A DNA stretch of 64,000 nucleotides, from NCBI RefSeq assembly GCF_018127785.1, contig NZ_CP072390.1, positions 1,550,001-1,614,000 of the forward strand. Reading direction: 5' to 3'. Source of the DNA: Prevotella scopos JCM 17725. Lineage in GTDB: Bacteria > Bacteroidota > Bacteroidia > Bacteroidales > Bacteroidaceae. Of the stretch, positions 26,060 to 36,151 are shown in pieces (position 1 is the first letter of the stretch; the number at the start of each line of letters is the position of its first letter). The notes under the pieces are model-generated. The model was not told the DNA's origin and did not search any database. It saw only the letters and a list, made by a program, of their open reading frames with translations. The translations under genes and the position numbers were made by a program.

Positions 26060-27046
26060 TTAATCCTCAGCTTCCCCCTTTGGCAAAACAAAATAACCGT
26101 AGTGCAGGTAGTTGTCCTTCAATACCCACATGATTCCCCATACATGCGTATCTGAAACCTTGAGTATTTCAACATTAACTCCTTCATACTGAGTTACAGA
26201 AGTGCCCCAATAATCGGATTTAACTTCAACCTTACCATCAGTCTTCATGCCTATTGTAAGATCGCCACTGAACCAGCACTTGATATAGATACCATCGTAA
26301 TAGTTCCATTGTGCAAGCTGCTTACCATCCTTTTCGCCTATTGACTTGCTTCCATACCCCCTTGATTGAGTATTATCAAAGACAATAGTCTCACTTGTAG
26401 AAGCCATTATATCAGCCTTCTCCTCATCTGAATAAGGAATATCGGTTGTTGTAACAGTCACTTTCACAACCTTGCTGACACCCATCTTGTCAGTAATCGT
26501 AATCATAGCCGTACCATTACTGAGGGCTTTGATGGTAATTACGCCATTTTCAATAGAATAGATATCTACAATATCATTATGGTCGCTGACTGCTTCATAT
26601 CCACCATTACCACCAGTAATAGTCAACAGAGCATAGCCATCAGTATGACCAACCTTGATAGTCATGTTGACTTCATCCTTATCGAGCAATAACGTCTTAT
26701 ACATAGCTTTGACCAACACTCGCTTGTAATTGCCAGCTGCATCAGAAACAACAATACCCGTAAAACCACTTTTTACAGCAGTAACACTTATCTTATTCCC
26801 ATCAATGTTCATCGTTGCCACATCTGGATTCTCACTGAAAGCCTTGTATTCACCACCACCTGCAGTGATATTGAACGTAGTTGTTTCGCCCACACCTACA
26901 CTCACTGTATCGGTATCGAAAGTGAGAGCTGTCTCAACCTTAGGTTCCGGTTTTACTTCTGGGCTATCTTCCTCATTGCTACAGGCAGTAAAAGCCAAAG
27001 CAAGACATGCCGTTAGTACGGCTGAAAAGAAATATTTAAGTTTCAT
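26060..27046 (-). CDS. Lipoprotein with two Ig-like (Big2-type) repeats, last gene of PUL 2
   Basis: 328 residues; lipobox AFTAC. Residues about 38-115 and 117-200 are two Ig-like repeats (LTFDTDTVSVGVGETTTFNI, LLLDKDEVNMTIKVGHTDGY, each with a GGGEYKA or GGNGGYEA turn). The C-terminal 120 residues form a separate beta-rich domain with conserved Trp residues (AQWNYYDGIYIKCWFSGD, VWGIMWVLKD) that I do not recognize. It follows the GH18 enzyme by 20 bases, so it is part of the PUL 2 operon and probably a surface protein. A glycan- or protein-binding role is inferred from context. Confidence 0.75.
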   Translation of the reverse strand: MKLKYFFSAVLTACLALAFTACSNEEDSPEVKPEPKVETALTFDTDTVSVGVGETTTFNITAGGGEYKAFSENPDVATMNIDGNKISVTAVKSGFTGIVVSDAAGNYKRVLVKAMYKTLLLDKDEVNMTIKVGHTDGYALLTITGGNGGYEAVSDHNDIVDIYSIENGVITIKALSNGTAMITITDKMGVSKVVKVTVTTTDIPYSDEEKADIMASTSETIVFDNTQSRGYGSKSIGEKDGKQLAQWNYYDGIYIKCWFSGDLTIGMKTDGKVEVKSDYWGTSVTQYEGVNVEILKVSDTHVWGIMWVLKDNYLHYGYFVLPKGEAED

Positions 27047-27066
27047 TATTTCAAATATTTAGTATG

Positions 27067-28434
27067 TTACCAATCCTTTGCATAACTACCTGTCAGTACA
27101 GTCTCTTCTCCGTAGAAGGCACGTGTGATGTTGTTCAGACGAGACACATAACCATTCCGTGGGGTTAAACCAAAAACCATCGTACCGCCATAGCCATCAG
27201 TCTTGATAGCAGTTGCAGTATTAAAAGAAATAATACGTCCCTGTCCAAACTCTGATGAACCTTGTATCATACCCTTAGGTAACAATCCTTCATAGTTGCT
27301 AGACAGATCGCCATAGCGTCCATAATCCTGCAAAGCATAGTCGATAAATTCGCCCGGCTTATGACCATCAACTGACGATAAGCTACCCGTACGGCTATAG
27401 ACATACACCTCAATAAGTTTGTCAGGCATGATTCGCTTACATTCATAACAAAGACGAGATGCTGCCTCATTAGAAGGAGAAGCGAAGCCTGGGTAATTGC
27501 CATAACTTGAATACTCATCATCAAAGAATATACCATCGAGTTCATAAGCATCAACAACAGCTTTCAACTCCTGTGCAAACTTGATTGCACCCTCCTTAGT
27601 AAGGTTTGCCACACCCGAGCGATCATGGTTTCCAAGGATACCGAGGATAACCTTCATACCCTTTTCCTGCAAAGGCTTAAGATATTTTTCCTTGTAATCG
27701 AGTAAGTGCTGTACATTCTCGTTGTTATAATTATACACTTCACCTGTCTCTGCATTGTAATTGATGTTACCAGAGAAAAGTATCACTTGGTCGAAAACAT
27801 ATTTCTTTGATTCCTTCAAGGTGTAACAGAGGTTGTGAAGCGGATTGGCGTCGTTGACCTCCATACAGCTGATTACCTGCAAGCCATTGTCCTTATGGCA
27901 GTTTGGCATCTTAGTAATATCGCGTACAAAAAGGACAAACTCGCCTTTTTCCTTTGAAGTCTGGCTGGCACCCTTTACACTCAAAGGGATAGCATAAACT
28001 CCATTTTCCTTCAAATCGGTAGCTGTAGTATAGCTGACCGCCACCTTAGACGACTGCTTTGCACCCGCATTTACCATAGCAGTACCACTCACCTTGACAA
28101 GAGATTCAGGCAATGCTTCGAAGGTTGTACCATGTGCCTGGTTGTAATTCTCAAGTGCTTTGGCATCATAAGACAGCGTGTATTCCTCATTAGCCTTGGC
28201 TGCCTCAACAAGATTCACGTAGAAATCAGTAGAACCTTTTTCATTAAAGACAAGGGAATCTTGGTTGCTACAGCCATACTTGTCAGTAATGAAAGCAAGA
28301 TTATTTTCCAATGTCTTGTAACCGCTTTCAGAAACAAGAGGCACTTCGATGCTCTCAGAGCAGGATACGACCAGAGCTATACCGAGCATTGAGAGTACGA
28401 GTGTTTTTATATTATTGATATTCATAAATGTCAT
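27067..28434 (-). CDS. GH18 endo-beta-N-acetylglucosaminidase lipoprotein with N-terminal DUF1735 domain
   Basis: 455 residues; lipobox LVVSC. Residues about 35-170 form a DUF1735 (BT_3987-type) beta domain with SYTTATDLKENGVYAIPLSV. Residues about 185-455 form a GH18 barrel with MKVILGILGNHDRSGVANLT and the active-site strand LDGIFFDDEYSS: D300, D305 and catalytic E307 present, while the first inner Asp of DxxDxDxE is Phe303. In Bacteroides this architecture cleaves the chitobiose core of N-glycans at the cell surface. It follows the DUF1735/LamG gene by 23 bases. N-glycan cleavage is the best guess from family and context. Confidence 0.85.
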   Translation of the reverse strand: MTFMNINNIKTLVLSMLGIALVVSCSESIEVPLVSESGYKTLENNLAFITDKYGCSNQDSLVFNEKGSTDFYVNLVEAAKANEEYTLSYDAKALENYNQAHGTTFEALPESLVKVSGTAMVNAGAKQSSKVAVSYTTATDLKENGVYAIPLSVKGASQTSKEKGEFVLFVRDITKMPNCHKDNGLQVISCMEVNDANPLHNLCYTLKESKKYVFDQVILFSGNINYNAETGEVYNYNNENVQHLLDYKEKYLKPLQEKGMKVILGILGNHDRSGVANLTKEGAIKFAQELKAVVDAYELDGIFFDDEYSSYGNYPGFASPSNEAASRLCYECKRIMPDKLIEVYVYSRTGSLSSVDGHKPGEFIDYALQDYGRYGDLSSNYEGLLPKGMIQGSSEFGQGRIISFNTATAIKTDGYGGTMVFGLTPRNGYVSRLNNITRAFYGEETVLTGSYAKDW

Positions 28435-28457
28435 TTTGATTAAAAGCGTTTAATAGA

Positions 28458-29603
28458 TTATTTCTCCGGTAATGAAACATTGTGCCAAGAAAGAGGTTTG
28501 TTTGCCTTAGCATCATTACCATTACCAGTAGCATCCTTTACAATATTAGGACTATTAGAGTTGTCCATCTTCCAATAGCCTACCAAGCCAGGAGTCTTCG
28601 GATCAACACCATAGATATGTCCTGCTATCTCCTCTTGTGTACGGACAACATTCCAAACACGTACTTCAGACATATTACCCTCAAACCAGCGAGCATCATC
28701 ATAAGACTTTCCGATAAGGAACATACGATCAGGTGAATCGCCCTTGATAGTAACCGTACCCATACGAAGCGTACCTGCTGACTGCAAAAGTCCATTGACA
28801 TAAACCTTCACTTCACGTGTATCCGCATTGTAAGTCATTGCCACATGCTGCCAACGCTTTGTCTGCAGGCCCTTGTTAGAATCTGCATCAGGGAAGTTCC
28901 CACTACTTGTTGCTATCTGAATCTGATTATCTGGGAAGCCTGCATCACCAATACGCATAAGGAACTTGCCCTCAATACCCATCACAGTAGAAATAAGCTT
29001 ACCGAACTCACGTGGATAGATGAGGGCCTCCATAGTAATCTGATGCATATCAGTAACCATGTCTGGAGTCTTCCAATCTACCTGTAGATAGTTCTTGCTC
29101 ATGTCTGCAACAACATTGATAAGTGCGCCTGCACGGAACACAAAGTAATAATTCTTTGCAGACTGTAGGACTTCAATGTCATTACATTCTACAGTTACAG
29201 GCAATACGTATATTGTTGAGCGGTCCAATTTATCGAGCTTAGAGAACTCAATCTGGGCCTCATTACTCTTTACACTACCCTGATTGATCTTCACTTCACT
29301 CTCGAGGAACTTATAACAAGTATCAGGTAACAACACTGCATTGCTATAATAAGCCTTATTATAGGTATCAACAAGTTGCTTTGCAGCAACAAAAGTAGCC
29401 CTAATCTCCTTTTCTGCAGGGCGAGGTGTAGAGAGTTTCAAAGACTTCACGAAAGTAGTTGCATCTTTGATGATGGTCTCATTAGTAAATGTCTTTCCAT
29501 CTATGAACGCCCTACTTACAAAGTCAGCTTCATCATTATTCTGGCATGCACCCATCAATAGGGCTGCTACCAGTACAGGAACATATTTAAATAGCTTCTT
29601 CAT
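28458..29603 (-). CDS. DUF1735 plus LamG-type lipoprotein of an N-glycan PUL
   Basis: 381 residues; lipobox LLMGAC. The first half (about 30-165) is DUF1735-like, with ELEKLDRSTIYVLPVTVECN-type strands around 125-145. The second half (about 170-375) is a concanavalin/LamG-like jellyroll: FLMRIGDAGFPDNQIQIATS, RWQHVAMTYNADTREVKVYV, GYWKMDNSNSPNIVKDATGN. Such proteins are encoded beside GH18 enzymes in Bacteroides N-glycan loci and are thought to bind host glycans on the cell surface. It has no catalytic motif. Six bases separate it from the upstream GH18-like gene. Confidence 0.8.
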   Translation of the reverse strand: MKKLFKYVPVLVAALLMGACQNNDEADFVSRAFIDGKTFTNETIIKDATTFVKSLKLSTPRPAEKEIRATFVAAKQLVDTYNKAYYSNAVLLPDTCYKFLESEVKINQGSVKSNEAQIEFSKLDKLDRSTIYVLPVTVECNDIEVLQSAKNYYFVFRAGALINVVADMSKNYLQVDWKTPDMVTDMHQITMEALIYPREFGKLISTVMGIEGKFLMRIGDAGFPDNQIQIATSSGNFPDADSNKGLQTKRWQHVAMTYNADTREVKVYVNGLLQSAGTLRMGTVTIKGDSPDRMFLIGKSYDDARWFEGNMSEVRVWNVVRTQEEIAGHIYGVDPKTPGLVGYWKMDNSNSPNIVKDATGNGNDAKANKPLSWHNVSLPEK

Positions 29604-29609
29604 TTCCTT

Positions 29610-30647
29610 TTACTCTTTAACGGTTGGATTGATAATTGAGATTACCTTACGTAAGTTAGGGTAAGTGAAAGAGGCATTGTAATAGTCAACATTCGCACTC
29701 AACAACCCCATTCCAGCACAAGTATAGCCAGTATGGTCTGACGCTACATACTTTGCAATACCATACATTGCCAAAGATTTACCCCAGTAGCCAGTCTTGG
29801 TATCGGTCTCATCGATAGATTTATTATTTGCTAACACAACGAACTTATCTGTTGGAACACCTTCTACCAAAGCCCTGCGAACCAAATAATCAACTCCTGA
29901 CACCGACTTCTCGTCCTGTGTTGGAATCACGAGATAACGTGCTTGAGCAAACAGGCTCTTATCTGTAACATGCTGTGGACGACCCATCATAATCAATTCC
30001 TTATCCTTATGACGCTCTTTCCAGTCCTTAGAAATTCCTAAGAAATCATTCTCTAAAGCGATAGCCTCAGCCTTTTCAGCATCCGTGAGATAATATGTTA
30101 ACTTTGCATTGAAGTCCATGATGACTCCGTCATAGTTATACTTGTCAATAAAATGTAACTGTGTATTGACCGTATCAACCAAGAAACCATTGAAATCACG
30201 GAACTTCTTATTTGCATTCTCAGGCTTTGCCATAAAGGCTTTCTTCTGTGTTTCATAAGCCATTTTGAGCGCATCAAAACTTATCTGAAACACAACTTTC
30301 GTTCCTTTCCGACTTCTTACCTCGGCTATTTCCTGCATCATCTGTTCAGTAACCATTCCTGGATTCGTCAGTACAACATAGTCAACACTATCAGGAACGG
30401 CATTGATATGCTGCGCTTGTGTAAACGGAACGGTCTGACTATTATCAAACCATGCCATCATAACCTTATGATTGCTTGCTTTGTAAGCACGAATACCAAC
30501 AAGGTAATTCTTATAGAGTTCAGGGTTCTGATGCTCTATACCTGACTGATTGATTTTAACAGGTTCAACATCTGTATCACAGCTTGACACAAGCAAAGCC
30601 ACTGCACAGAGCGTTGAATATGCTATATATTTAATGATATGTTTCAT
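29610..30647 (-). CDS. GH18-like lipoprotein lacking the catalytic glutamate (surface glycan binder)
   Basis: 345 residues from ATG 30647, chosen because the signal peptide MKHIIKYIAYSTLCAVALLV with lipobox SSC starts there; the frame opens upstream and would overlap susD. The GH18 barrel is recognizable (VMMAWFDNSQTVPFTQAQHI, KGTKVVFQISFDALK), but the active-site strand reads YDGVIMDFNAKL: D173 and D178 are there, and the acid Glu is N180. It should therefore not hydrolyse GlcNAc-GlcNAc bonds. Non-catalytic GH18-like binding proteins are known in N-glycan PULs next to active GH18 enzymes. It lies 25 bases downstream of susD. Confidence 0.8.
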   Translation of the reverse strand: MKHIIKYIAYSTLCAVALLVSSCDTDVEPVKINQSGIEHQNPELYKNYLVGIRAYKASNHKVMMAWFDNSQTVPFTQAQHINAVPDSVDYVVLTNPGMVTEQMMQEIAEVRSRKGTKVVFQISFDALKMAYETQKKAFMAKPENANKKFRDFNGFLVDTVNTQLHFIDKYNYDGVIMDFNAKLTYYLTDAEKAEAIALENDFLGISKDWKERHKDKELIMMGRPQHVTDKSLFAQARYLVIPTQDEKSVSGVDYLVRRALVEGVPTDKFVVLANNKSIDETDTKTGYWGKSLAMYGIAKYVASDHTGYTCAGMGLLSANVDYYNASFTYPNLRKVISIINPTVKE

Positions 30648-30672
30648 TTTCTTTCTTTTTAATCGATAATCA

Positions 30673-32232
30673 TTACTTTGCCCACCAAACATCTGTAGCC
30701 ATATTATCTGCACCACCAAGCATACCTAAAGCTGCATTGTAGTTTACAGTGTTGTCTCTGCGTTCCTCCTGTGGATAAGACAAACGACGTGCACCACGCT
30801 CGCTGTTTACTATACCACCACTATTGTTTACCTTCACAGGCATCAACTTAGGGAAACCTGTACGACGATAGTCAGCCCATGCTTCCAAGCCAAGAGGGAA
30901 CATAGCTAACCATTTCTGAGTGATAATACGTTCTAACTTCTGCTCTTCACTATTACTATCATCCCAAGCAATTGTAATCGTTGAGACCGATCCAGAGTAT
31001 GAGTTGAGTCCGGCAGGGTCTGTATAGACTGCAGGTGTACTGCTGTTATCAGCCAAATAAGCTGTTGCACCCTTTGCGCCCCACTGTTCAAACGATAGTT
31101 CTACACCTGTCTTATAGAAGTCACCAGCTGTTCCGCCCATGTTCCAGTTCTTCAAAGCACCTTCTGCACGGAGGAAAGCTACCTCAGCTGCATTCATCCA
31201 CATGAGTTTGCTATCGGTATTTACATTATAGTTACTATAAGCATGAGCAACCTCTGCACCAGGAATCTGGATACCAGAACGTAATCCATAATAACCATTT
31301 GTACCGCTTGCAAAACTTGACTTTGTGAACATCACATCACGACGTGGGTCGTTATAACCATTCATATAAGTGGTAATATCTGCGCCAACACGTGAGTCAC
31401 CACCATTATACTCATACATCACAACTCGGAAAGGATTGGTATTTGATAAAGTCATGAAAGCATTATCATCATTGGAAGTCATCACACCAACTTCATTAGC
31501 AATCGAAGCCTCAGCCTCATGTTTTGCCAACGCTGGATCAGCCTTTGATATGCGAATAGCCAAACGAAGACGAAGAGAATTGCCAAACTTAATCCACTTC
31601 TCAACATTACCACCATATACCTTGTCAGCCTTTGGCGAGAAGTTCAATGTGCGATTAGCTGTCAGTGTGGTAATCGCCTCATCAAGCTGCTTGAACATCA
31701 GCTTATAAACATCCTGTTGAGAATCATAAGGTGCAGTGATTTCACCATTCTGTCCTACTTTAGAATAAGGTATCGGACCATAAGCATCGGTAACACGATG
31801 GATACCAGCAACCTTTATAATCTGTGCTACAGCCAATGGGACAGGTTCATCCGTAGCACTCTTCACCTCATTGAAATAGATAAAGAGTTTTGGAAGGAAG
31901 TCTCTAAACAATACTCGGCTCCAACCATTCTCTGGACTATATTGCGCAAAGTTCTTACCTGAAAAACCAGCATTAGAATCTGAGAGATAACCACCATAGG
32001 AGCCACCACACAGACACTCTGTAAACTGATTGGTATTGACATCCGTAGGAACCACCCAACTCTGGAGGTTCACCATGGCTGCACCCAAAGAGTAAGCATC
32101 ACGTTTTGTTTCATTTTTTGACACACCATATGGATCTTGGTTATATTCCTCATAACCATTGGTACATCCAACCAGACTCACAACCAAGCCCGCAGATATA
32201 GTTGACAATATGATATTTCTTAACTGTTTCAT
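30673..32232 (-). CDS. SusD-like lipoprotein (PUL 2)
   Basis: 519 residues; lipobox SLVGC. The sequence has the SusD_2-type layout: TNGYEEYNQDPYGVSKNE after the lipid Cys, KVAGIHRVTDAYGPIPYSKV, WIKFGNSLRLRLAIRI, MNAAEVAFLRAEGALKNWN, and the ending ERRDNTVNYNAALGMLGGAD. Proteins of this type, such as the SusD partner in Bacteroides N-glycan loci, bind complex glycans as the lid of the SusC barrel. It is 9 bases downstream of susC, so the two are translationally close. Confidence 0.92.
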   Translation of the reverse strand: MKQLRNIILSTISAGLVVSLVGCTNGYEEYNQDPYGVSKNETKRDAYSLGAAMVNLQSWVVPTDVNTNQFTECLCGGSYGGYLSDSNAGFSGKNFAQYSPENGWSRVLFRDFLPKLFIYFNEVKSATDEPVPLAVAQIIKVAGIHRVTDAYGPIPYSKVGQNGEITAPYDSQQDVYKLMFKQLDEAITTLTANRTLNFSPKADKVYGGNVEKWIKFGNSLRLRLAIRISKADPALAKHEAEASIANEVGVMTSNDDNAFMTLSNTNPFRVVMYEYNGGDSRVGADITTYMNGYNDPRRDVMFTKSSFASGTNGYYGLRSGIQIPGAEVAHAYSNYNVNTDSKLMWMNAAEVAFLRAEGALKNWNMGGTAGDFYKTGVELSFEQWGAKGATAYLADNSSTPAVYTDPAGLNSYSGSVSTITIAWDDSNSEEQKLERIITQKWLAMFPLGLEAWADYRRTGFPKLMPVKVNNSGGIVNSERGARRLSYPQEERRDNTVNYNAALGMLGGADNMATDVWWAK

Positions 32233-32241
32233 AACTTTGAT

Positions 32242-35200
32242 TTAGAATTTAAGTTTGATGTTGAAACCAATATTTCTCGTACTTGGTGTCATAAACTTAT
32301 CAATACCCTGATAATAGTTGCCTGTCGTAGCTGTTGTCTCAGGATCGAAAGGAGCCTTACAATAGAACATTAATAAGTTACGACCAGTCACAGAGAGGGT
32401 CAAATCGCCAAGACCGAAGAAGTGATTCTTCTTGAAGGTATAACTAAGACTAGCCTCCTGCAAACGAACATTCGTTGCACTATAGGTATAGAACTGTGGG
32501 ATACCATCACTTCCACCAACTGTTGAGTACCATGATTCTGGGTTAAGATGGTCATTGCCATTTACCTCCATATATCCCTTATCACGTACCTTTGCACTTG
32601 CTTCTGATACTCCGTAAAGATCGAGTGCTGCCTGCGTTGCAGAGTAAACAATACCACCGAAACGTGCACTTACCATCACACTAAGGTTAAAGCCCTTATA
32701 AGAGAAATCATTGCGCCATGCCATGTTTGCCTTAGGGAATACTGAACCCAACTTCACATCGCCTACATTATTATTACGATATACCTTACCATTCTTATCG
32801 ATATAAACACGTCCCTTATCGTCACGCATCAAATCAGTCAAAGAATAGAGGTCACCTAAAGTGCCGCCTTCCTTTAAAATGAAGTGTGCATTGCCTAATC
32901 CTCCTACATCAAGACGGTCTTTATTGATAACAGTACCTGTTTCTGGGTGAACGTAGTTACGAACCAACTCATTGATACGGTTGCGATTAGAACTCAAAGT
33001 ATAGTTACTTGACCATCCAAAGCCGCCCCAATTGTTGCTGTAACCCAAAGCTACCTCAAGACCATTGTTTGACACATTACCAGTCTGGATATAAAGTGCA
33101 GAATAACCAGATGATACCGAAATATCAGGGTTGAATGTCTGGTTGAAAGTCTTTGTCCAATAAAGTGTTGCATCCAAGTTGAAGTGCTTGAGGAAACGAG
33201 CTTGTAAACCAATTTCCCAAGAGTTTGTTGTCTCTGGTTTCAAGTCATAGATAGGATAGATAGTCTGACTCTTCCACTGCTTTGTTGTGTTATCCCACTC
33301 ATACTTTGGATTTGCAATATTGCGAAGGAATGGGATACCTACAGAAGCAAACGAACCACGTACCTTCAGATAGTTGATAGCCTGTGGCATCTTCACTGAC
33401 TCTGAAATAATCCATGATCCACCAACAGAAGGGTAGAAGAATGAGCTCTTGTTAGAGTGAGGACCTGCCAACATTGAAGGCCAGTCATTACGTCCAGTAA
33501 CCGTCAGATACAGCTGGCTCTTCCATCCAAACTCTAAACTACCAAGAAGTGACTTCGTCTGCTCATGATAACCATTTGGCAAACGCTTCTCACGAGCCGC
33601 ATCAACCTGATATTCATTGAATACATTTGGAATCAGGTTATCAGCTATCGGACCATCAAGACCAGTCTGGTCCTGCTTGATATCAGAGAGACTTGCACCG
33701 ACATTAGCTACAAACGACAACTTATTCTCTAAGAAGTGCTTATTGATATTCAACATAACATCACCATACACCTGCTTGTCATCAGTCTTCATCTTTGCAT
33801 ACTGACCATTAGCACCTGCTATCGTTGTGTTAGTACTAGCATAATACTTCTTCTCGAAAGTATTTGTTGCATTGTCTATACGGATGCGACCAACAACATT
33901 CAACCAATCTGTTACCTTATAAGTAAGACCAGCATTCATCATATAACGATACTTTTTATTGGTACGAATGTTACGATAGTTAATCCAATAAGGGTTCTGA
34001 CCAACAAACTCACTAATAAGGTTATTCCAATTCTGTGTGTAAATATCACGTGTCGTATCGAAATATTCAAACATAGCCATGTCGTTGTAGTCATTACCAC
34101 GTGGATAGAGGTAAGCTGTCACCAATGGATTGGCATAAACTCCCTGGTTGGTCATATTGCGATCATTCTGGATGATATAACTTGCGCCAACATCTAACAA
34201 TAACTTGTCGCCCAGCATACTAGATGTATTGCGAAACGTAAAGTTATAACGATTATAACCATTGTTAGGAATAATACCGCCTGAATTCAATGCACTTGCA
34301 GAGAAATAACTCTGATTCTTTTCCGAACCTGTTGAAAGGGTGAAAGTCTCAGTAGTCATGATACCTGTCTTGAGATAATCTTTTTTAGGATCATAACCCA
34401 TGAAATTGGCATTATTCAACCGACGTCCCCAGCTATAGCTATCACCACCAGCATCACGCAGGCTACTACCCGTTCCATAACGATTCTGAAACTCTGGCAA
34501 ACGGAAAGCAGAAGATAGTTCTGTGCTCTGACTAACAGTAAACTCTGTATGTCCAACCTTTCCTTTCTTTGTCGTGATGACAATCGCACCATTAGACGCA
34601 CGGTTACCATAAAGAGCTGCGGCAGCTGCACCTGTCAAGACTGACATACTCTCAATGTCTTCAGGGTTGATATCAGCGATTGCCTCTGTCGTACCATTAG
34701 ATCCAAAGGAAGAATCGCCGCCACCACCGAGATTGAACATTGGTACGCCATCAATAACATACAAAACATTACTTGACTGCTCAATACTACGTGTACCACG
34801 CATAACAACCTTTGAAGCTCCACCGGCACCAGATGAACTAGCATTGATATTCACACCAGCAACCTTTCCACTAAGAGAATTGATGAAGTTAGCATCCTTA
34901 TTTGTTCCTAACGCATCACTATTCACCTGCTGTACGTTATAACTCAATGCCTTTTGCTCACGCTTTATACCAAGAGCGGTCACTACAACCTCGTTCAACT
35001 CCTTGGCACTACCCATAGAAAGAATGATATCGTATTTATCAGCTTTACCAATACGCACCATCTTTGTTGTGTAGCCAATGTAAGAGATTTCAAGTTCAGC
35101 ACCTTCTTCTGCCATCAGCGTAAACTGACCATCTATGTCAGTCACAGCGCCTCCTTGGGTTCCTTTCAGACGAATCGTTGCACCGATTACCGGCTCACCA

Positions 35201-35432
35201 TTCTCATCCTTCACAACTCCGACAACTTTCTTCTTTTCGCCAGCATCTTGCGCCTTTTGCGAAATCTGGGTTGACGAAACAGAAACTGAATTTCCATTTT
35301 TTGTCTCAAAATAGCCATGGCATCATTCGATGTTGCGTTCTTCTTATTACCAGCAACATCATGAGCGTCCATGCTTAGATGAAGACATAACAGGAATGCA
35401 GTCAAATACAGACCATTTCTCATGTTACTCAT
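32242..35432 (-). CDS. SusC-like TonB-linked outer-membrane protein (PUL 2), frameshifted after the signal peptide
   Basis: The long frame (35214-32242, 990 residues) holds the carboxypeptidase-D-like domain (NGEPVIGATIRLKGTQGG), TonB box ELNEVVVTALG, plug (VLTGAAAAALYGNRASNGAI) and barrel to FNIKLKF, but no signal peptide. A separate frame at 35432 supplies one (MRNGLYLTAFLLCLHLSMDA, best start 35423) and runs out of phase. The coding frame is open back to about 35315 and reads ETKNGNSVSVSS...AGEKKKVVGVVKDENG before the assigned Met. Both frames meet at an A6 run in CAAAAAATGG; one extra A would join them. As written, the receptor would lack an export signal. Mutation, slippage or sequence error cannot be separated here. 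Confidence 0.85.
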
Positions 35433-35790
35433 TCAGACTTAGTTTTTAGTTTTAAGAATTTATTATTTGTTATTTGTTTAATTCAGAGGACAGAGCTTTT
35501 CAAATCTTAGGATGTCTTTAAGTGCTATCAATATGTATCTATGTCATGTCAGCGTCTTATTTACATACTCAACTTTCGTTCAGTAAAATGCTTTTCTTTT
35601 ATTAACAGTACAAAGTAGTTGAGGGTAAATCCATTCAAGACTTAATTGCATAGCTCCGACTGCTTATAACATCAAAAAGATTTAATACGTACATCCACAT
35701 TGGACAACGTTTTTGTTAGGTAATCTATTCGGTTTTTAGATGGCCACAAGACCAACTTATTTAGGTATAATTGATACAATATATCTTTTG
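35433..35790 (-). other. Long putative 5' leader of PUL 2
   Basis: The only good -7 box upstream of the susC start lies at 35791-35798, leaving about 350 bases of possible untranslated leader. It has no ORF of note and no riboswitch I can recognize. Long leaders in N-glycan PULs can be targets of regulatory RNAs, but no such RNA is demonstrated here. Confidence 0.45.
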
Positions 35791-35798
35791 CAAAGGTA
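35791..35798 (-). promoter_or_regulatory. -7 box upstream of PUL 2
   Basis: Minus strand TACCTTTG, full consensus match; the -33 position is unclear. Confidence 0.5.
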
Positions 35799-36151
35799 AT
35801 AAAAATTTATAAAAATAAAAAAATAACAGGTAAAATCATCCGCTGCAACTATGCCGCAAACAATAATGATGGTACTTATTAAACTTTTCGTTTGGTTTTG
35901 TCATTTGTGTCTTACAATTGAACTTTTCATTGCCAACAAACCCGCTCACGTCCAACAAACAATGAGCTTATCCTTAGTATAAGTAGAGCTATTGATAAAC
36001 ACCATGCGTGCGGATACTTAACATCAAATAAAACAAGGTAGAAACAGAATCTGCTTGTAAGGGAAAAAGAATTCTAAACCACGATTACAAGCGATGTCCC
36101 ACTAATAAATGGATTGTATCTTCAAATGCAATCTCTTTGCTAATTGAATAG
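35799..36151. other. Intergenic region between PUL 2 and comF
   Basis: AT-rich, 353 bases, between the PUL 2 promoter and the comF stop. Nothing recognizable apart from two CCAACAAAC words near 35934 and 35951. Confidence 0.4.

Noticed and set aside
29610..30719. Longer start of the inactive GH18-like protein at 30719
   Set aside because: It would overlap susD and displace the signal peptide; the start at 30647 fits both.
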